Assembly (NCBI GenBank): GCA_902524285.1
Contig: CABZCR010000009.1
Location: 1-32,189, forward strand
Source of the DNA: an uncultured Pelagibacteraceae bacterium
GTDB lineage: Bacteria; Pseudomonadota; Alphaproteobacteria; Pelagibacterales; AG-422-B15
Direction: 5' to 3'
DNA length: 32,189 nucleotides
Shown here: positions 16,868 to 25,663 of the stretch, in pieces
Position numbering within the stretch: position 1 is the stretch's first letter
How the letters are laid out: every line of letters begins with the position of its first letter
The notes under the pieces: model-generated
Databases searched by the model: none
What the model saw: the letters and a program-made list of their open reading frames with translations, nothing else
Told to the model about the DNA's origin: nothing
Made by a program: the position numbers and the translations under genes

Positions 16868-17998
16868 ATGAAAACTAAATTTATAATCATAATTTTTAAT
16901 TTGTTGCTATTAACAAATTTAGGTTTTTCTTCACAATTCAATTTTGGAACCGAATTCGCTGCAATATCTCCGAATGCACACAAAGCCTTGATTAATGCAT
17001 TGGAGAAATCTGGAGATAGAATATTCGGCGTTGGTGTGCATGGAATAATTGTTTATTCAGACGATGAAGGAGAAACTTGGACTCAAGCTGAAGAAGTGCC
17101 TTTTACGAAAACATTAACTGACATAAGTTGTCCGACCCAAATTAAATGTTGGGCTACAGGTCATGACGCTACTATTCTGCATTCAAGTGACTCTGGTAAA
17201 ACTTGGCAAATTCAGTACCAAGATGTTGAATTTGACGCTCCATTCCTGTCGATTCATATGTATGATGATAACGAAGGTGTTGCCATAGGTGCGTTTGCAT
17301 TATCACTTAGAACTTCAAACGGAGGCAACAGTTGGGATTATTTGTTTATTGACGATGATGAATTTCAACCTCACCTGAATTATACCTATGGTGACAACCA
17401 GGCTTGGAGAAAGTCAGCTGAAAATGAAGGTTATGCTGTTGGAGAGCTTGGTAAATATTATGTTACAGATGACCGCGGGTTGAATTGGCTGGCAATTGAA
17501 ACTGGTTATCTTGGCTCTTATTGGTCTGGTATTAAAGTTGACGATGGACAATCATTATTATTAGGAATGTCTGGAAATATTACGTTAGCCACCCTCTACG
17601 AGTTAAATGAGACTGTTCCTCCTGAAAAAGCTACAGCAATAGCATGTTATGAATCAGGATACTATCGTGGTGACTGCAAAGTTTATGCTTTTGACGATCT
17701 GTTTATAGGAACAAAAAATAGTTTAACTAATGCTAGTTTATTAGATGATGGACGAATTGTCTTAAGTGGAAATGGTGGCGTTATTAGTGTTATTGATATG
17801 GTCAGAGAAAAAAACATTAAAACATGTGTTCGTTCAGATCGACTGAGTAATACATCTGTTATTCCATTAAGTATTGATAATTTTTTAATTGCAGGTGAAA
17901 ACGGCATGCGCAAGCATAGTATGGAACAATGTTATAAAAACTTTGTATCAGAAGATTCAACTTCTCAAGATGCCTTTTACGAAATCAGTATCAATTAA
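16868..17998 (+). CDS. YCF48/BNR-type beta-propeller, exported
   Basis: This protein of 376 residues has a signal peptide (residues 1-20, a run of isoleucine, leucine and phenylalanine ending GFSS) and a repeated beta-propeller. Repeats of the YCF48 type are visible as GVHGIIVYSDDEGETW, HDATILHSSDSGKTW, FALSLRTSNGGNSW and GELGKYYVTDDRGLNW, spaced 40-70 residues apart. YCF48 itself is a photosystem II assembly factor, but bacterial relatives occur beside DUF1302/DUF1329 genes with no link to photosynthesis. I chose the ATG at 16868, because a longer reading from a TTG at 16829 would start inside the terminator loop and put charged residues before the signal peptide. The stop overlaps the next ATG as TAATG. 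Role inferred as an accessory of the envelope module. Confidence 0.87.
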   Translation: MKTKFIIIIFNLLLLTNLGFSSQFNFGTEFAAISPNAHKALINALEKSGDRIFGVGVHGIIVYSDDEGETWTQAEEVPFTKTLTDISCPTQIKCWATGHDATILHSSDSGKTWQIQYQDVEFDAPFLSIHMYDDNEGVAIGAFALSLRTSNGGNSWDYLFIDDDEFQPHLNYTYGDNQAWRKSAENEGYAVGELGKYYVTDDRGLNWLAIETGYLGSYWSGIKVDDGQSLLLGMSGNITLATLYELNETVPPEKATAIACYESGYYRGDCKVYAFDDLFIGTKNSLTNASLLDDGRIVLSGNGGVISVIDMVREKNIKTCVRSDRLSNTSVIPLSIDNFLIAGENGMRKHSMEQCYKNFVSEDSTSQDAFYEISIN

Positions 17999-18768
17999 TG
18001 TCGCGTGTAGAAGGTAAAGTCGCAATCATTACAGGAGCGGCATCAGGATTAGGTTACGCAGCTGCAGAGAAATTGATGAGTGAAGGTGCTAAAGTAATGC
18101 TTTCCGATATCAATAAAGATGTGTTAGATACCATGCCTGAAAGATTAAAAAATTTTAGTCAAACTCAATTTAGTACATTTGTTCATGATGTGACAAACGA
18201 GGAAGCGTGGATTGAACTCATTGAAAAAACAGAAAATGAATTTGGTAAGATTAATATTCTTATAAATAGTGCGGGAATATCTCTTGGTGCAGATATTGTT
18301 TCAACTGAATTTGATGTGTGGAAAAAAGTTCACCAAGTAAACTTAGACAGTGTTTTTCTTGGTTGCAAGTATGCAATTCCAAAAATGAGTAAGTCAGGTC
18401 AGGGCTCTATAATCAATATTTCATCAATTTCTGGAATTGTTGCAGGATGGAATACCGCTGCCTATAATTCCTCAAAAGCTGGTGTTCGATTACTCAGCAA
18501 ATCTGTTGCATTATACTGTGCAAAAAAAGGATATGATGTTCGATGCAATTCAGTTCACCCTGCATTTGTTAATACGCCAATACTTGACCCTATAAAACAG
18601 GCTTTTGGAGCAGAAGAGGCAGTCGCCAAGCTTGCACGTCAAATACCAATGAACAAAATTGGTGATACAGATGATGTTTCTTATGCAATTTTATATTTAG
18701 CGTCTGATGAGTCAAAGTTTATGACAGGAACAGAAATTGTTCTTGATGGCGGTCTCAGCGCAATGTAA
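17998..18768 (+). CDS. Short-chain dehydrogenase/reductase, NAD-preferring
   Basis: This 256-residue classical SDR has the cofactor motif TGAASGLG at residues 12-19 and D37 at the end of the second strand, which favours NAD(H) over NADP(H). NSAG is at 90-93, N115 is present, and the catalytic S143, Y156 and K160 are complete. The length and C terminus (TGTEIVLDGG) are typical of FabG-like enzymes and of hydroxysteroid or cyclic-alcohol dehydrogenases; the substrate cannot be told from sequence. It overlaps the YCF48 stop by one base (TAATG), so it is translationally coupled to the envelope module. That suggests it may oxidise or reduce the compound the module handles, which is inference. Confidence 0.93.
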   Translation: MSRVEGKVAIITGAASGLGYAAAEKLMSEGAKVMLSDINKDVLDTMPERLKNFSQTQFSTFVHDVTNEEAWIELIEKTENEFGKINILINSAGISLGADIVSTEFDVWKKVHQVNLDSVFLGCKYAIPKMSKSGQGSIINISSISGIVAGWNTAAYNSSKAGVRLLSKSVALYCAKKGYDVRCNSVHPAFVNTPILDPIKQAFGAEEAVAKLARQIPMNKIGDTDDVSYAILYLASDESKFMTGTEIVLDGGLSAM

Positions 18769-18784
18769 CTTCGTTCCTGTAACG

Positions 18785-19480
18785 ATGAAGTCAAAAAAAG
18801 CATTAATGATTGTTCACCAGCCTCGATCGAGCACAGGTGACGTTGGGTTAAAACTGCGAGATAGAGGTTATGAATTGGATGTTCGACGTCCAGTCATTGG
18901 TGAAAAATTACCTAACTCAATGAATGACCATGATGTTGCAGTGATTTATGGTGGACCGCCAAGTGCCAATGATAATTTAGATTATATCAAACTTGAAATC
19001 GATTGGATTACAGTTGCCTTAGAATCTAAAAAACCTTTGCTTGGCATATGCCTTGGAGCCCAGATGCTTGCAAAAAATTTAGGTGGAACTGTCCAGCGAG
19101 CTAAGGATCAACAATTTGAAATTGGATTTTATGATTTACAACCAACAGGAGATGGTCATAAAATATTTCAAAATCAAAAAACATTTTTTCAATGGCATAA
19201 AGAGGGCTTTAAGGTAACAAAAGACTGTGATGTTCTTGCTTACGGCGAAACTTTTCCGCAACAAGCATTTAAGTATAAAAATGCAGTGGGTATTCAATTT
19301 CACCCTGAGGTGAATCTTAAAATGCATTTGCGATGGCTGTATTATGCGGGCTACATGTTAAGAGAAAAAGGTGCTCAAAAACGTCAATATCAAATGGATC
19401 AAAGACTTAGTCATGGTAAAAAAATTAATATGTGGTTAGACTCATTTTTAGATAATTATTTTCTTATAGATAAATCATGA
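18785..19480 (+). CDS. Class I glutamine amidotransferase (GATase1) protein
   Basis: This stand-alone GATase1 protein of 231 residues resembles the glutaminase half of GMP synthase and YP_-type predicted amidotransferases. The nucleophile C89 lies in GICLGAQ and the other triad residues are H174 and E176 in QFHPEV, so it should be able to hydrolyse glutamine or a gamma-glutamyl bond. The acceptor is unknown. I start it at the ATG at 18785, 16 bases after the SDR stop; an upstream TTG at 18737 in the same frame would add 16 residues that overlap the SDR gene and do not look like the family N terminus. It overlaps the YggT gene by ATGA, so it is part of the same run. Confidence 0.9.
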   Translation: MKSKKALMIVHQPRSSTGDVGLKLRDRGYELDVRRPVIGEKLPNSMNDHDVAVIYGGPPSANDNLDYIKLEIDWITVALESKKPLLGICLGAQMLAKNLGGTVQRAKDQQFEIGFYDLQPTGDGHKIFQNQKTFFQWHKEGFKVTKDCDVLAYGETFPQQAFKYKNAVGIQFHPEVNLKMHLRWLYYAGYMLREKGAQKRQYQMDQRLSHGKKINMWLDSFLDNYFLIDKS

Positions 19481-19770
19481 ACTCACTCATTATTCTTATT
19501 GACCAAATTATAAATCTCTATACATGGGTTTTGATCATTAATGTAATATTCAGTTGGTTGATTGCTATGAGTATTTTCAATACTCAGAATAGAATTATTA
19601 TCGCAATTTATTTTGGAACAAAACGATTAACAGATCCTCTTCTAAATCCAATAAGAAATTTTCTTCCAAATCTTGGAGGAATAGATATATCGCCAGTAGT
19701 CCTAATCCTGATACTTTACTTTATAAGAAACTTACTTTACGAGTATTTTTACTTGGGAATTCCAATTTAA
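19477..19770 (+). CDS. YggT-family membrane protein
   Basis: This 97-residue protein has two hydrophobic segments, around residues 14-34 and 70-88, with the family block [26 protein letters not shown] between them, which matches the YggT/YlmG signature. YggT proteins are linked to osmotic tolerance and, in plastids and cyanobacteria, to membrane-associated division or thylakoid assembly; a precise role in alphaproteobacteria is not settled. It shares an ATGA overlap with the glutamine amidotransferase gene and is followed after one base by folD. In many alphaproteobacteria a small DUF167 gene lies between yggT and folD; it is missing here. Confidence 0.93.
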   Translation: MNSLIILIDQIINLYTWVLIINVIFSWLIAMSIFNTQNRIIIAIYFGTKRLTDPLLNPIRNFLPNLGGIDISPVVLILILYFIRNLLYEYFYLGIPI

Positions 19771-19771
19771 T

Positions 19772-20656
19772 ATGTCTGATGCAAAAATTATTGATGGAAA
19801 AGTAATTGCGGCTGATCTTAGAGCTGAAACAGCTATCAAAGTTGAAGATTTTAAAAATAAATTTAATAAAACCCCGACCCTTGCAGTTGTACTTGTTGGT
19901 GAAGATCCAGCCAGTCAGGTTTATGTAAATACAAAGTCTAAAATGGCAAAAGAGATAGGAATGGATGTTGAGGATCATTTTCTGGATACCACTGTATCCG
20001 AAGAAAAGCTCTTGGAATTAATCGAGAAACTTAATAATGATCAAAAAGTAAATGGAATTCTTGTTCAATTGCCACTTCCATCACATATTGATTCAAGAGT
20101 TATTATTGATGCAATTGATCCAGTAAAAGATGCCGACGGTTTTCATGCAATAAATGTTGGCAGAAATTCAATAGGAGGTGACTTACTAAGTAAAACTTTT
20201 ACTCCTTGCACACCTCTCGGGTGCTACTTAATGTTGAAAAAAAGTATTTCTGATTTGAAAGGTATGCATGCTGTAATTATTGGACGATCTAATATTGTCG
20301 GCAAACCGATGGCGCAACTACTCCTTGAAGAATCATGTACTGTTACGATCGTTCATTCTAAAACTAGAAATATTGAAGAAATTACTAAACAGGCTGATAT
20401 TGTTGTTGCTGCAGTTGGGCGTCCTTTAATGGTTAAAAAAGATTGGATTAAAGAAGGAGCTGTCGTGATTGATGTTGGTATTAATCGAGTAGACCATCCA
20501 GATAAACCTGGCAAAACAAAACTTGTTGGAGATGTTGATTACGATGATGTATTCAGTCATGTGTCAGCAATTACACCTGTCCCAGGTGGTGTGGGTCCTA
20601 TGACAATTGCATGTTTATTAAAAAATACGGTAGATGCTGCTTTTAGACAGCAATAG
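19772..20656 (+). CDS. folD: Methylenetetrahydrofolate dehydrogenase/cyclohydrolase
   Basis: FolD interconverts 5,10-methylene-THF and 10-formyl-THF, providing the formyl donor used by PurH and for initiator tRNA. The 294-residue protein has the catalytic pair Y51 and K55 in YVNTKSK, the QLPLPSHID motif near residue 103, [10 protein letters not shown] near 126-135, the Rossmann motif GRSNIVGKP near 171, and the C-terminal [10 protein letters not shown] block. Length is normal. It is the last gene of the + strand run from the DUF1302 gene or from the YCF48 gene, and converges with argG with only one base between the stops. No terminator is visible at that junction. Confidence 0.97.
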   Translation: MSDAKIIDGKVIAADLRAETAIKVEDFKNKFNKTPTLAVVLVGEDPASQVYVNTKSKMAKEIGMDVEDHFLDTTVSEEKLLELIEKLNNDQKVNGILVQLPLPSHIDSRVIIDAIDPVKDADGFHAINVGRNSIGGDLLSKTFTPCTPLGCYLMLKKSISDLKGMHAVIIGRSNIVGKPMAQLLLEESCTVTIVHSKTRNIEEITKQADIVVAAVGRPLMVKKDWIKEGAVVIDVGINRVDHPDKPGKTKLVGDVDYDDVFSHVSAITPVPGGVGPMTIACLLKNTVDAAFRQQ

Positions 20657-20657
20657 G

Positions 20658-21851
20658 TTATTTTTTTTCTCTTAATCTAAGAGCGTTTAATTTTATAAAA
20701 CCTTCAGCATCTTTTTGAGAATATACTTGATCTGATTCAAATGTTGCAAGACTTGGATTATATAGGCTTAAAGACGATTCCCTTCCTGTAATCATTGTAT
20801 TACCTTTAAAGAGTTTAAGTCTTACTTTACCCTCCACTTTTTCTTGTGATTTATCAACCATTGATTGCATCATCTCTCTTTCAGGTGAGAACCAATAACC
20901 GTTATAAACAAGCTCGGCATATTTAGGCGCTAATTCGTCTTTCATATGCGCAGCCTCTTTATCAAGTGTAATACTCTCTATTGCTCTGTGTGCGTGATAG
21001 AGAATGGTTCCACCAGGAGTTTCGTAAATTCCTCTTGATTTCATTCCAATGTATCTATTCTCAACAAGATCAACTCGTCCAATTCCATGTTTCCCACCAA
21101 GCTCATTAAGAGATTTTAATATTTCAAACGGCGTTAAAGCCTTTCCGTTCAGTGCACAAGCATCACCTTTTTTAAATTCAATTGTTATTTCTTCTGCATT
21201 ATCAGGTGCTTCTTCAGGTGAAACACTTCTGGTGTAAACATAATCAGGCGCTTCAATCCATGGATCTTCAAGAACCTTTCCTTCAGCAGAGGAGTGTAAA
21301 ATATTTTCATCAATGCTAAATGGTTGTTCCCCTCTTTTATCTTTTGCTATTTCAATCCCGTGCTTATCAGCGTATTCGACAAGTGATGTTCTTGATGATA
21401 AATGCCATTCTCTCCAAGGACTTATTATTTTTATATCAGGCTTATAATAATAGTATCCAAGCTCAAATCTTATTTGATCATTTCCTTTTCCTGTTGCACC
21501 ATGGGATACCGCATCGGCTTTAATCTGATTTGCAATTTCTATCTGTTTTTTTGCAATTAGAGGTCTTGCGATAGAAGTACCGAGTAAGTAGTAGCCCTCA
21601 TAAAGTGGATTAGCTCTAAACATTGGGAAGACATAATCACTTACAAATTCTTCTTTAAGGTCTTCGATAAATATTTCTTTTGTTCCTTGCTTTTCAGCCT
21701 TTGCTTTTACTAAATCATAGTCTTCATCTTGACCTAGATTTGCTGTAAAAGTTGCCACTTCACATTGATACGTTTCTTTCAGCCACCTTAAAATGACTGA
21801 TGTGTCTAAACCGCCTGAATATGCAAGAACTACTTTGTTTATTTTATCCAT
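20658..21851 (-). CDS. argG: Argininosuccinate synthase
   Basis: ArgG joins citrulline and aspartate using ATP in the penultimate step of arginine synthesis. The protein of 397 residues begins [19 protein letters not shown], with the N-type ATP pyrophosphatase loop at residues 10-17. Other family motifs are [18 protein letters not shown] near 114-131, an [14 protein letters not shown] block near 140, and [11 protein letters not shown] near the C terminus. I start at the ATG at 21851; a GTG at 21866 in frame would add five residues and cannot be excluded. Either start lies inside the 3' end of rlmN, so rlmN-argG are coupled. The ialB-rlmN-argG order is common in alphaproteobacteria. Confidence 0.96.
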   Translation of the reverse strand: MDKINKVVLAYSGGLDTSVILRWLKETYQCEVATFTANLGQDEDYDLVKAKAEKQGTKEIFIEDLKEEFVSDYVFPMFRANPLYEGYYLLGTSIARPLIAKKQIEIANQIKADAVSHGATGKGNDQIRFELGYYYYKPDIKIISPWREWHLSSRTSLVEYADKHGIEIAKDKRGEQPFSIDENILHSSAEGKVLEDPWIEAPDYVYTRSVSPEEAPDNAEEITIEFKKGDACALNGKALTPFEILKSLNELGGKHGIGRVDLVENRYIGMKSRGIYETPGGTILYHAHRAIESITLDKEAAHMKDELAPKYAELVYNGYWFSPEREMMQSMVDKSQEKVEGKVRLKLFKGNTMITGRESSLSLYNPSLATFESDQVYSQKDAEGFIKLNALRLREKK

Positions 21852-22941
21852 TTGCTCTGATTTCACTTTTTCTAATTTTTATACTGGAGGACTTTAATTG
21901 ACCACACGCAGCCATAATATCTTGCCCCCTGGTTTTTCTAACTGGGCTTGCATAACCTGCATTTTTAATTATGTCACTAAATTTCTTGATTTCTTCCTTA
22001 CTAGAGCATTCGTAAGGTGAATTAGGCCAAGGATTAAAAGGGATAAGATTTATTTTTGCAGGAATTCCAGAAATTAGCTTAACAAGTTTACGTGCATCTT
22101 GCGCTGTATCATTTACTCCCTTTAACATGACATATTCAAAAGTTATTCGTTTAGAATTTTTTGATCGAGGATATTCTCTGCACGCCTTTATAAGCTCTTT
22201 AAGAGGAAATTTCTTATTTATAGGAACAATATCATTTCTCAATTCATCGTTTGTTGCGTGCAAAGAAATTGCCAATCTTGAGTCAACTTCATTACCCCAT
22301 TTAACAATTTCAGGAACAATGCCTGAAGTGCTTAGGGTAATTCTCTTAGTAGACAATTGTATACCCTCTTTGTCTCCCATAATTTCAGCAGCATTTTTAA
22401 CATTTTCATAATTATAGAGAGGCTCTCCCATACCCATAAATACAATATTTGAAATTTTACGATCTTTTCCATTCGGCCAATCTGAAAGATTGTCCTTTGC
22501 CAAAAGAAGTTGTGAAATAATTTCACCTGAAGTTAAATTTCGAACCAGTTTTTGTGTTCCGGTAAAGCAAAACTTGCAGTTTAGTGTGCAACCAACTTGT
22601 GATGAAACACATAATGTTCCCCGATTTTCTTCAGGGATAAAAACCGTTTCAATTAAGTTGCTATCATTTAATTCCAAAAGCCATTTTTGTGTACCATCTT
22701 TTGATATTTGATGTGATTTTACTTTTGGTCTTTGAATAATAAAATGATCTTTTAGTTTTTTTCTAAGGTCTTTCGAAACTGTCGTCATTTTGTCAAACTC
22801 AGTTTCACCTCTAAAATAAAGCCAATGCCAAAGTTGTTTGGATCTAAATTTTTCTTTAGCTTGTATTAAATCTTTATTAATTAAAGTTTCAGATATTTCT
22901 TTAAGACTTAATCCTATTAAGTCGAGTTTATCTTCTGTCAT
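21844..22941 (-). CDS. rlmN: Dual-specificity 23S rRNA/tRNA A2503/A37 methyltransferase
   Basis: RlmN is a radical-SAM enzyme that methylates C2 of A2503 in 23S rRNA and A37 in some tRNAs. The 365-residue protein carries the iron-sulfur cluster motif C118-x3-C122-x2-C125 in GCTLNCKFC, the GMGEPLYN motif in the middle, and the second catalytic cysteine C346 in [11 protein letters not shown] near the C terminus. The length is normal, and the C-terminal extension after C346 is short and basic. The ATG at 22941 follows the ialB stop by six bases. The 3' end overlaps argG. Nothing unusual is seen. Confidence 0.97.
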   Translation of the reverse strand: MTEDKLDLIGLSLKEISETLINKDLIQAKEKFRSKQLWHWLYFRGETEFDKMTTVSKDLRKKLKDHFIIQRPKVKSHQISKDGTQKWLLELNDSNLIETVFIPEENRGTLCVSSQVGCTLNCKFCFTGTQKLVRNLTSGEIISQLLLAKDNLSDWPNGKDRKISNIVFMGMGEPLYNYENVKNAAEIMGDKEGIQLSTKRITLSTSGIVPEIVKWGNEVDSRLAISLHATNDELRNDIVPINKKFPLKELIKACREYPRSKNSKRITFEYVMLKGVNDTAQDARKLVKLISGIPAKINLIPFNPWPNSPYECSSKEEIKKFSDIIKNAGYASPVRKTRGQDIMAACGQLKSSSIKIRKSEIRANG

Positions 22942-22947
22942 TGTATT

Positions 22948-23466
22948 TTAAGAGCAGGCTTTATCGATTGCTGCTAATGCTTTTGTAAATCCGATTAAAG
23001 AATATGTATCTGTAATTTTCGTTCCACGGCTTGAGGTGCTTTTAACTTTCACACGCGCTCCATTTTTCATATCCTTAATGAGTTGTTTGCCGTTCTCTCC
23101 ATCTGCTAACCAAGCTCTTGATTCAACTGTAAAAAATTTATACTTATTACTGCCAATACTTACCTCAACCATGCTTTTGGGTTTAAACGTGAAGCCGGTA
23201 TCCACACTTGGCTCATGAAAAGTCTTATCATCTTTGAAATTCGTAATCATCAGAGCATGCTCGCCGCGATTAAGATCTGACGGGTTTGTTGCTATCGGCT
23301 CTGATATAATATAGCAAATCTTTGCTGTACCATCTTTAAACTCTTTAGCTTGCCATGCGCCACTTTTGCCAAATGAGCCCAGATGCACGACATCAATTAC
23401 TGCAAAAGCACTTATTGAACTCAACAGTAAAATTGATAGAATAAGTTTGAAATTTATAAATTTCAT
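22948..23466 (-). CDS. Invasion-associated locus B (IalB) family protein
   Basis: This 172-residue protein has a signal peptide (residues 1-22, hydrophobic run then SAFA) and an IalB-type domain. The family pattern includes a W-containing start (SGAWQAKEF), KICYIIS near residue 49, an ALMITNF-like strand, and the SRGTKITDTYSLIGFTKAL block near the C terminus, ending in a cysteine-containing ACS. The two cysteines could form a disulfide in the periplasm. IalB was named in Bartonella for erythrocyte invasion, but the family is widespread in free-living alphaproteobacteria, where its role is unclear; the name should not be read as evidence of virulence. It heads the ialB-rlmN-argG unit and is divergent from the quinone oxidoreductase gene, with only 30 bases between starts. 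Confidence 0.9.
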   Translation of the reverse strand: MKFINFKLILSILLLSSISAFAVIDVVHLGSFGKSGAWQAKEFKDGTAKICYIISEPIATNPSDLNRGEHALMITNFKDDKTFHEPSVDTGFTFKPKSMVEVSIGSNKYKFFTVESRAWLADGENGKQLIKDMKNGARVKVKSTSSRGTKITDTYSLIGFTKALAAIDKACS

Positions 23467-23496
23467 ATTCGCTAATTTATATCGAGATTCACAATT

Positions 23497-24510
23497 ATGA
23501 AAGCAATTGTTTGTAAAGAATTTGGCCCACCAAGCTCGCTAGTTTACGAAGATGTTGAGTTACCTGAACTTAAAAAAAGTCAAATACAGATCGATGTACA
23601 CTCTGCTGGAGTCAATTTTCCAGACACTTTAATTATTCAAGATAAATATCAAGTTAAACCTCCTCTTCCTTTTTCGCCAGGAGGTGAAATCTCAGGAGTC
23701 ATCAGTGCGACAGGTGAAAGCGTTTCTGATTGGAAGGTTGGTGATGAGGTTGTTGCTATGATAGGCTTTGGTGGTTTTAGGGAACAAGTAATAACAAGTC
23801 CATCCAATATATTTCGAAAACCAAGTAGTATGGATTTTACCACCGCTTCTTGTTTTACATTAACCTACGGCACATCTCACTATGCTCTAAAAAATCGCGG
23901 TCAACTTAAAGAGGGTGAAAATTTACTTGTCCTAGGAGCTGCAGGTGGTGTTGGTATATCAGCTGTTGAAATTGGAAAAGCAATGGGTGCCAGAGTTATT
24001 GCTGGTGCATCTTCTGATGAAAAATTAGAAGTATGCAAAGAGTATGGAGCTGACGAAGTTATTAATTATGGGAAGTATGATTTAACCAACCGAGATCATG
24101 TGAAAGAATTTAGAGCAGAAATTTCAAAAGCAACGGGTGGTAAAGGACCAGATGTAATCTATGACCCAGTTGGAGCAGATTTCACTGAGCCCGCTTTACG
24201 AAGTATTGCATGGAATGGACGCTTCTTAGTTATAGGTTGGGCGGCTGGTTATATTCCAAAAATACCAATGAATTTGTATTTAATTAAAGGTTGTTCAGCT
24301 GTTGGGGTGTTTTGGGGTCAATTTACAGCTTTAGAACCACAGGAGCATTTAGCTAACATGAACCAACTTACTGGTTGGTATGAAGAGGGTAAGCTTAAAG
24401 CTCCAGTTACTGAGATTCTCCCACTTGAAAAGGGTCAGCAAGCACTAGAAACAATTCTTGCTCGTAAAGCTACAGGTAAAATAGCTCTCACTACCTCTTT
24501 TTATAAATAA
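23497..24510 (+). CDS. NADPH:quinone oxidoreductase, zinc-free MDR family
   Basis: This 337-residue protein is a medium-chain dehydrogenase/reductase of the quinone oxidoreductase group. The N-terminal catalytic domain has the HSAGVNFPDTLI motif near residues 35-46, without the zinc-binding cysteines and histidine of alcohol dehydrogenases. The NAD(P)H-binding domain has LGAAGGVGISAVEIGKAMG near residues 147-165, and the GKIALTT C terminus is typical. It probably reduces quinones or alpha,beta-unsaturated carbonyls. It is transcribed alone, divergent from ialB across 30 bases that must hold both promoters or their parts, and converges with the M23 peptidase gene seven bases away. Similar placement beside ialB-rlmN-argG occurs in other alphaproteobacteria. 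Confidence 0.93.
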   Translation: MKAIVCKEFGPPSSLVYEDVELPELKKSQIQIDVHSAGVNFPDTLIIQDKYQVKPPLPFSPGGEISGVISATGESVSDWKVGDEVVAMIGFGGFREQVITSPSNIFRKPSSMDFTTASCFTLTYGTSHYALKNRGQLKEGENLLVLGAAGGVGISAVEIGKAMGARVIAGASSDEKLEVCKEYGADEVINYGKYDLTNRDHVKEFRAEISKATGGKGPDVIYDPVGADFTEPALRSIAWNGRFLVIGWAAGYIPKIPMNLYLIKGCSAVGVFWGQFTALEPQEHLANMNQLTGWYEEGKLKAPVTEILPLEKGQQALETILARKATGKIALTTSFYK

Positions 24511-24517
24511 AAGTAAA

Positions 24518-25663
24518 TCAATCTATACATTTGACAGGAAGAGTTAATTTGTTTTTTTTATACTCTTTACCTGAAATAAAACATTCAGGCTTACCTCTTC
24601 CTCCACTCCAAAATAGATGGGGGTTTTGAACACTTTTCGAATTTCCAATTACTTGTCGTTCAAGAATTTCACAAGATTTGCATGGAGGAGGGCCCATGTT
24701 TGATATTGAAAAATCTAAGTGTTCTAAATAACCGCCATCACCATTCTTTATCGCTTTGCCACTTTCCGCTATTATTTGACCTCTTTTTACTTTATCTCCT
24801 ATCTTAACCATTATTTCACCAATATGTCCGTAAGTTGAATAAAGACTAGGACCGTGCTTTATCGTAAGAATTCTACCAAAACTCTCAGCACGTACATATT
24901 TGTTTAACATAACCACCTCACCATCAGCTGCTGCCAATAATGGTTCGCCAAGTTTAACGTAGAAGTCAATACCTGTATGCAACAACCCAGATGATCCTGC
25001 TCCAGTTCTAGTTCCTCCTAGTACTCCATATTTAGATCGATAGTCCGAAATGATAGGAGGTGAATTCTTGGGCAGCTTAACATCTATAGTATGAGTTTTA
25101 TTTTCTTTATGGTATTTCAAGATAAAACCAGTATGTCCATTATTTTCAATAATTTCATCAAATTTTGTTCGGGGTATATCATAATGAGTTCCCCCACTAG
25201 TAGTTAGTGTGTATCCAATATAATCAGTATTTACTTTTTTATCAGACAGATCGTAATACTCTTCTGCCAATTTTTTAGTAAATTCATCCTCATAAACCAC
25301 ACGATCATTTTCAGCAAAAATAAAGCAAACGTCACTGTCCAATTTAGACTCATTACAATGTTTTAAAGCATCTTTTCTTGCTTGATCCATAGTATCCCAA
25401 TCCCAGCTCCATCCATAAGCAAAATAATGACTTGGATCCCAATTATTTTGCTCATTTTCATTTATTTTTGAAAATGCAAGTGCTTTATTCTTTGCAAGGC
25501 GTTTATATAAATGAAGACCATCTATAGGACTACCAATTTTAAAAAAATCTGAAGTGGCATTAAGAAAATCATCAGCTCTTTCAAAGGAATGAGAAACAGA
25601 AGTTAATAAAAAAAATGTTATTAAAAAAATTAATATTTTTACCTGTTCTAATATTAATTTCAC
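24518..25663 (-). CDS. M23-family peptidase with DUF4189-like N-terminal region
   Basis: This 381-residue exported protein has a signal peptide or N-terminal anchor (hydrophobic residues 9-24). Residues 55-135 contain a block with AYGWSWDWDTMDQARKDALK, C103 and C113, which resembles DUF4189-type repeats. Residues 210-325 form a LytM-like M23 domain that in relatives cuts peptidoglycan cross-links. Visible active-site residues are H229 and D233 in HTGIDF, H280 in YGHIGE, and H315 in HLDFSI. The usual HxH motif reads HLD, so the third zinc ligand is D317 instead of histidine; the codon GAT is unambiguous. It may be an active variant or a regulatory pseudo-enzyme. It overlaps the pterin dehydratase gene by four bases and is last in the run. 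Confidence 0.9.
   Translation of the reverse strand: MKLILEQVKILIFLITFFLLTSVSHSFERADDFLNATSDFFKIGSPIDGLHLYKRLAKNKALAFSKINENEQNNWDPSHYFAYGWSWDWDTMDQARKDALKHCNESKLDSDVCFIFAENDRVVYEDEFTKKLAEEYYDLSDKKVNTDYIGYTLTTSGGTHYDIPRTKFDEIIENNGHTGFILKYHKENKTHTIDVKLPKNSPPIISDYRSKYGVLGGTRTGAGSSGLLHTGIDFYVKLGEPLLAAADGEVVMLNKYVRAESFGRILTIKHGPSLYSTYGHIGEIMVKIGDKVKRGQIIAESGKAIKNGDGGYLEHLDFSISNMGPPPCKSCEILERQVIGNSKSVQNPHLFWSGGRGKPECFISGKEYKKNKLTLPVKCID

Noticed and set aside
16868-17998. YCF48 as a sign of photosynthesis
   Set aside because: No photosystem or pigment gene is in the window beyond general heme synthesis, and bacterial YCF48-like propellers occur with DUF1302/DUF1329 genes.
18737-18784. Upstream TTG start for the glutamine amidotransferase
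   Set aside because: It overlaps the SDR end and adds residues not matching the family N terminus; the ATG at 18785 fits better.
22948-23466. Reading IalB as a virulence factor
   Set aside because: The family is common in free-living alphaproteobacteria and everything else in the window is housekeeping or envelope biology.
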